From the NCBI RefSeq assembly GCF_016859285.1, contig NC_053416.1, forward strand, positions 6,708,501-6,772,500: a stretch of 64,000 bases of DNA. Direction: 5' to 3'. Below the pieces are notes generated by a model. It worked only from the letters and a program-made list of their open reading frames with translations, made no database searches and had not been told where the DNA came from. Source of the DNA: Xiphias gladius (lineage: Eukaryota; Chordata; Actinopteri; Istiophoriformes; Xiphiidae). The position numbers were made by a program, and so were the translations under genes. Below are positions 62,631-64,000 of the stretch, one piece after another. Position 1 is the first letter of the stretch, and every line of letters starts with the position of its first letter.

Positions 62631-64000
62631 CATTACACAACAGGGTACAGTTCAAATAAAATAGGCTACTGATATCTTTGGTCTGTTCCTTTTAAAATTC
62701 AGTCCTTTGATTCCTTAGCGGGAAGTCAAAAAAAAATTTTTTTTTTAATTAAATGAATATAGTTCACATACAACTTCACATCACATGAAAACATGGTGGG
62801 TTGTACACAGAATCATAGGTACAGTAGAATTACTGTGGGACATAAATGCCATGTATTCTGTTCAGATCGATATAATCAGAAAGCAGGAAGGAACAGGCTG
62901 TACTGTTTTTTTCTCTCAGCATCAGTTGCCAGGCTGCATCTCCACTTTGCCTCTTTGATCGTTACAGAAAAGACAGTACACTGCTGTGTTTGCATTCCTT
63001 AATCTTATCAGAACATTACAAAGTAAATTTATACAGCAAGGTCCAAGACATGGCCTTTAAACTGTAGACAAGGTTCAATCACAGTTATTTAAAAAAAACC
63101 AAAACGTGTACATTTGGAAATAAAAGAAAAAGTATATATCTAACAATGTGTAAATTGCACAAAAAAAAAAAAAAACAACCCACGAGTTCCTGAAAATTAG
63201 TTTCACTGATTAAAAGCGCATTTAGCTGCTAAATGCTCCAGTATATTCACCAGCTAGTCGCTAACTTTGCCCACCTCTGCGGGTACCGTACAGTGGAAAA
63301 CCAAAACAGTGAGCTGCACAAGGCCAAAACATTGTGTAGAGCTGAAGGAAACAACAGAGTCAGGTATAAATTTATGTGTGGCTTTGTACTCGTTATTCAT
63401 AAGTGAAAGAACAACAGAGTAACAGAGTATCAGAGTTTAGGAGCTTTTTACTACAGCTGAGTAGATGGTAATATAATATTGAGGCCTAAAACTTAAATCA
63501 TACTGGAACCATGAAATGTACTTGAGCCAAGGACTCAAATAAAAGCACACATTAAAGAGTCTATAAAACAAGGTCTAAATTGAAAATGCCTGAGGCCAAA
63601 TACAGCTGCATTTGCATATACTGTATTTGCATCGTTTTTAATGACAAATTTACAGTAAATTGAGTTAAGTTATTATGTTGAATGATTACATTTAATTTTT
63701 TGAAACTGACACCATGTTTTCTCATTGGACTTGTTGGATTTGTTCTTAGATTTTTTTATATACTTTCAAAATACATTAAAAAAAAAAAAAATTGTGTGTC
63801 ACATAGCGACAATCAGTACTTTCTCTTCCCTAGTTTACGCTGCTAGGGAAGTCAGTGATGACTTTGCGGCATGAATTTCTGCAATTTAAAAGTTTCAATC
63901 CTGCGCAGAACTCCACGAGATATATTCATATAGAAAATAAAGTATATTGTTATAGTGTACCTTCAACCTATCTGGCTGTTGCTTGCTCTGACAGATGTAG
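62631..64000. other. Right-edge intergenic region with family D repeat
   Basis: About 63205-63370 is a minus-oriented family D repeat (see 41490-41765). The rest is AT-rich with A/T runs at 62727-62748 and 63777-63791. No coding exon was found; the 3' UTR of a gene beyond the edge cannot be excluded. Confidence 0.45.

Overview
The window is genomic DNA from a ray-finned fish, most likely a percomorph teleost. Four multi-exon vertebrate genes can be read with GT/AG introns and matching codon phases. The introns are short to moderate, simple repeats are frequent, and the interspersed repeats (tRNA-derived SINEs, decayed Tc1-like elements, a MITE) are of kinds common in teleosts. There is no bacterial, plasmid or phage DNA and no CRISPR array. 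No new gene system is apparent. The window is an ordinary gene neighbourhood with several splicing, promoter and repeat details worth checking.

Layout. (1) 39-3669, minus strand: the first five coding exons of a 5-HT3 receptor subunit, best match htr3b; the rest lies beyond the left edge. (2) 5619-28380, plus: a complete usp28 deubiquitinase gene with 26 coding exons (1201 codons plus stop). It is head-to-head with htr3b and shares a roughly 2 kb spacer with a CpG-rich core. (3) 28381-32590: the usp28 3' UTR, then repeat-rich spacer with a decayed Tc1-like transposase. (4) 32590-39480, plus: orai2, with a CpG-rich 5' region and two coding exons (272 codons plus stop). (5) 39480-46877: spacer between convergent genes, with a Tc1-type element that has long inverted repeats, other repeats, AT microsatellites, and probably the bckdk 3' UTR. 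(6) 46878-60272, minus: a complete bckdk gene with 11 coding exons (428 codons plus stop). (7) 60273-64000: the bckdk promoter, then spacer with another Tc1-like relic, SINE pieces and a G-rich tract; no coding exon was recognised.

The genes do not form a functional unit. htr3b encodes a ligand-gated ion channel subunit, usp28 a nuclear deubiquitinase, orai2 a store-operated calcium channel subunit, and bckdk the mitochondrial kinase that shuts down branched-chain amino acid oxidation. As far as I recall, HTR3B and USP28 are also neighbours in mammals, while ORAI2 and BCKDK lie on other chromosomes there, so the middle of the window would be a fish-specific arrangement. Exon edges were set by hand from splice sites, codon phase and remembered human proteins; no alignment was run.
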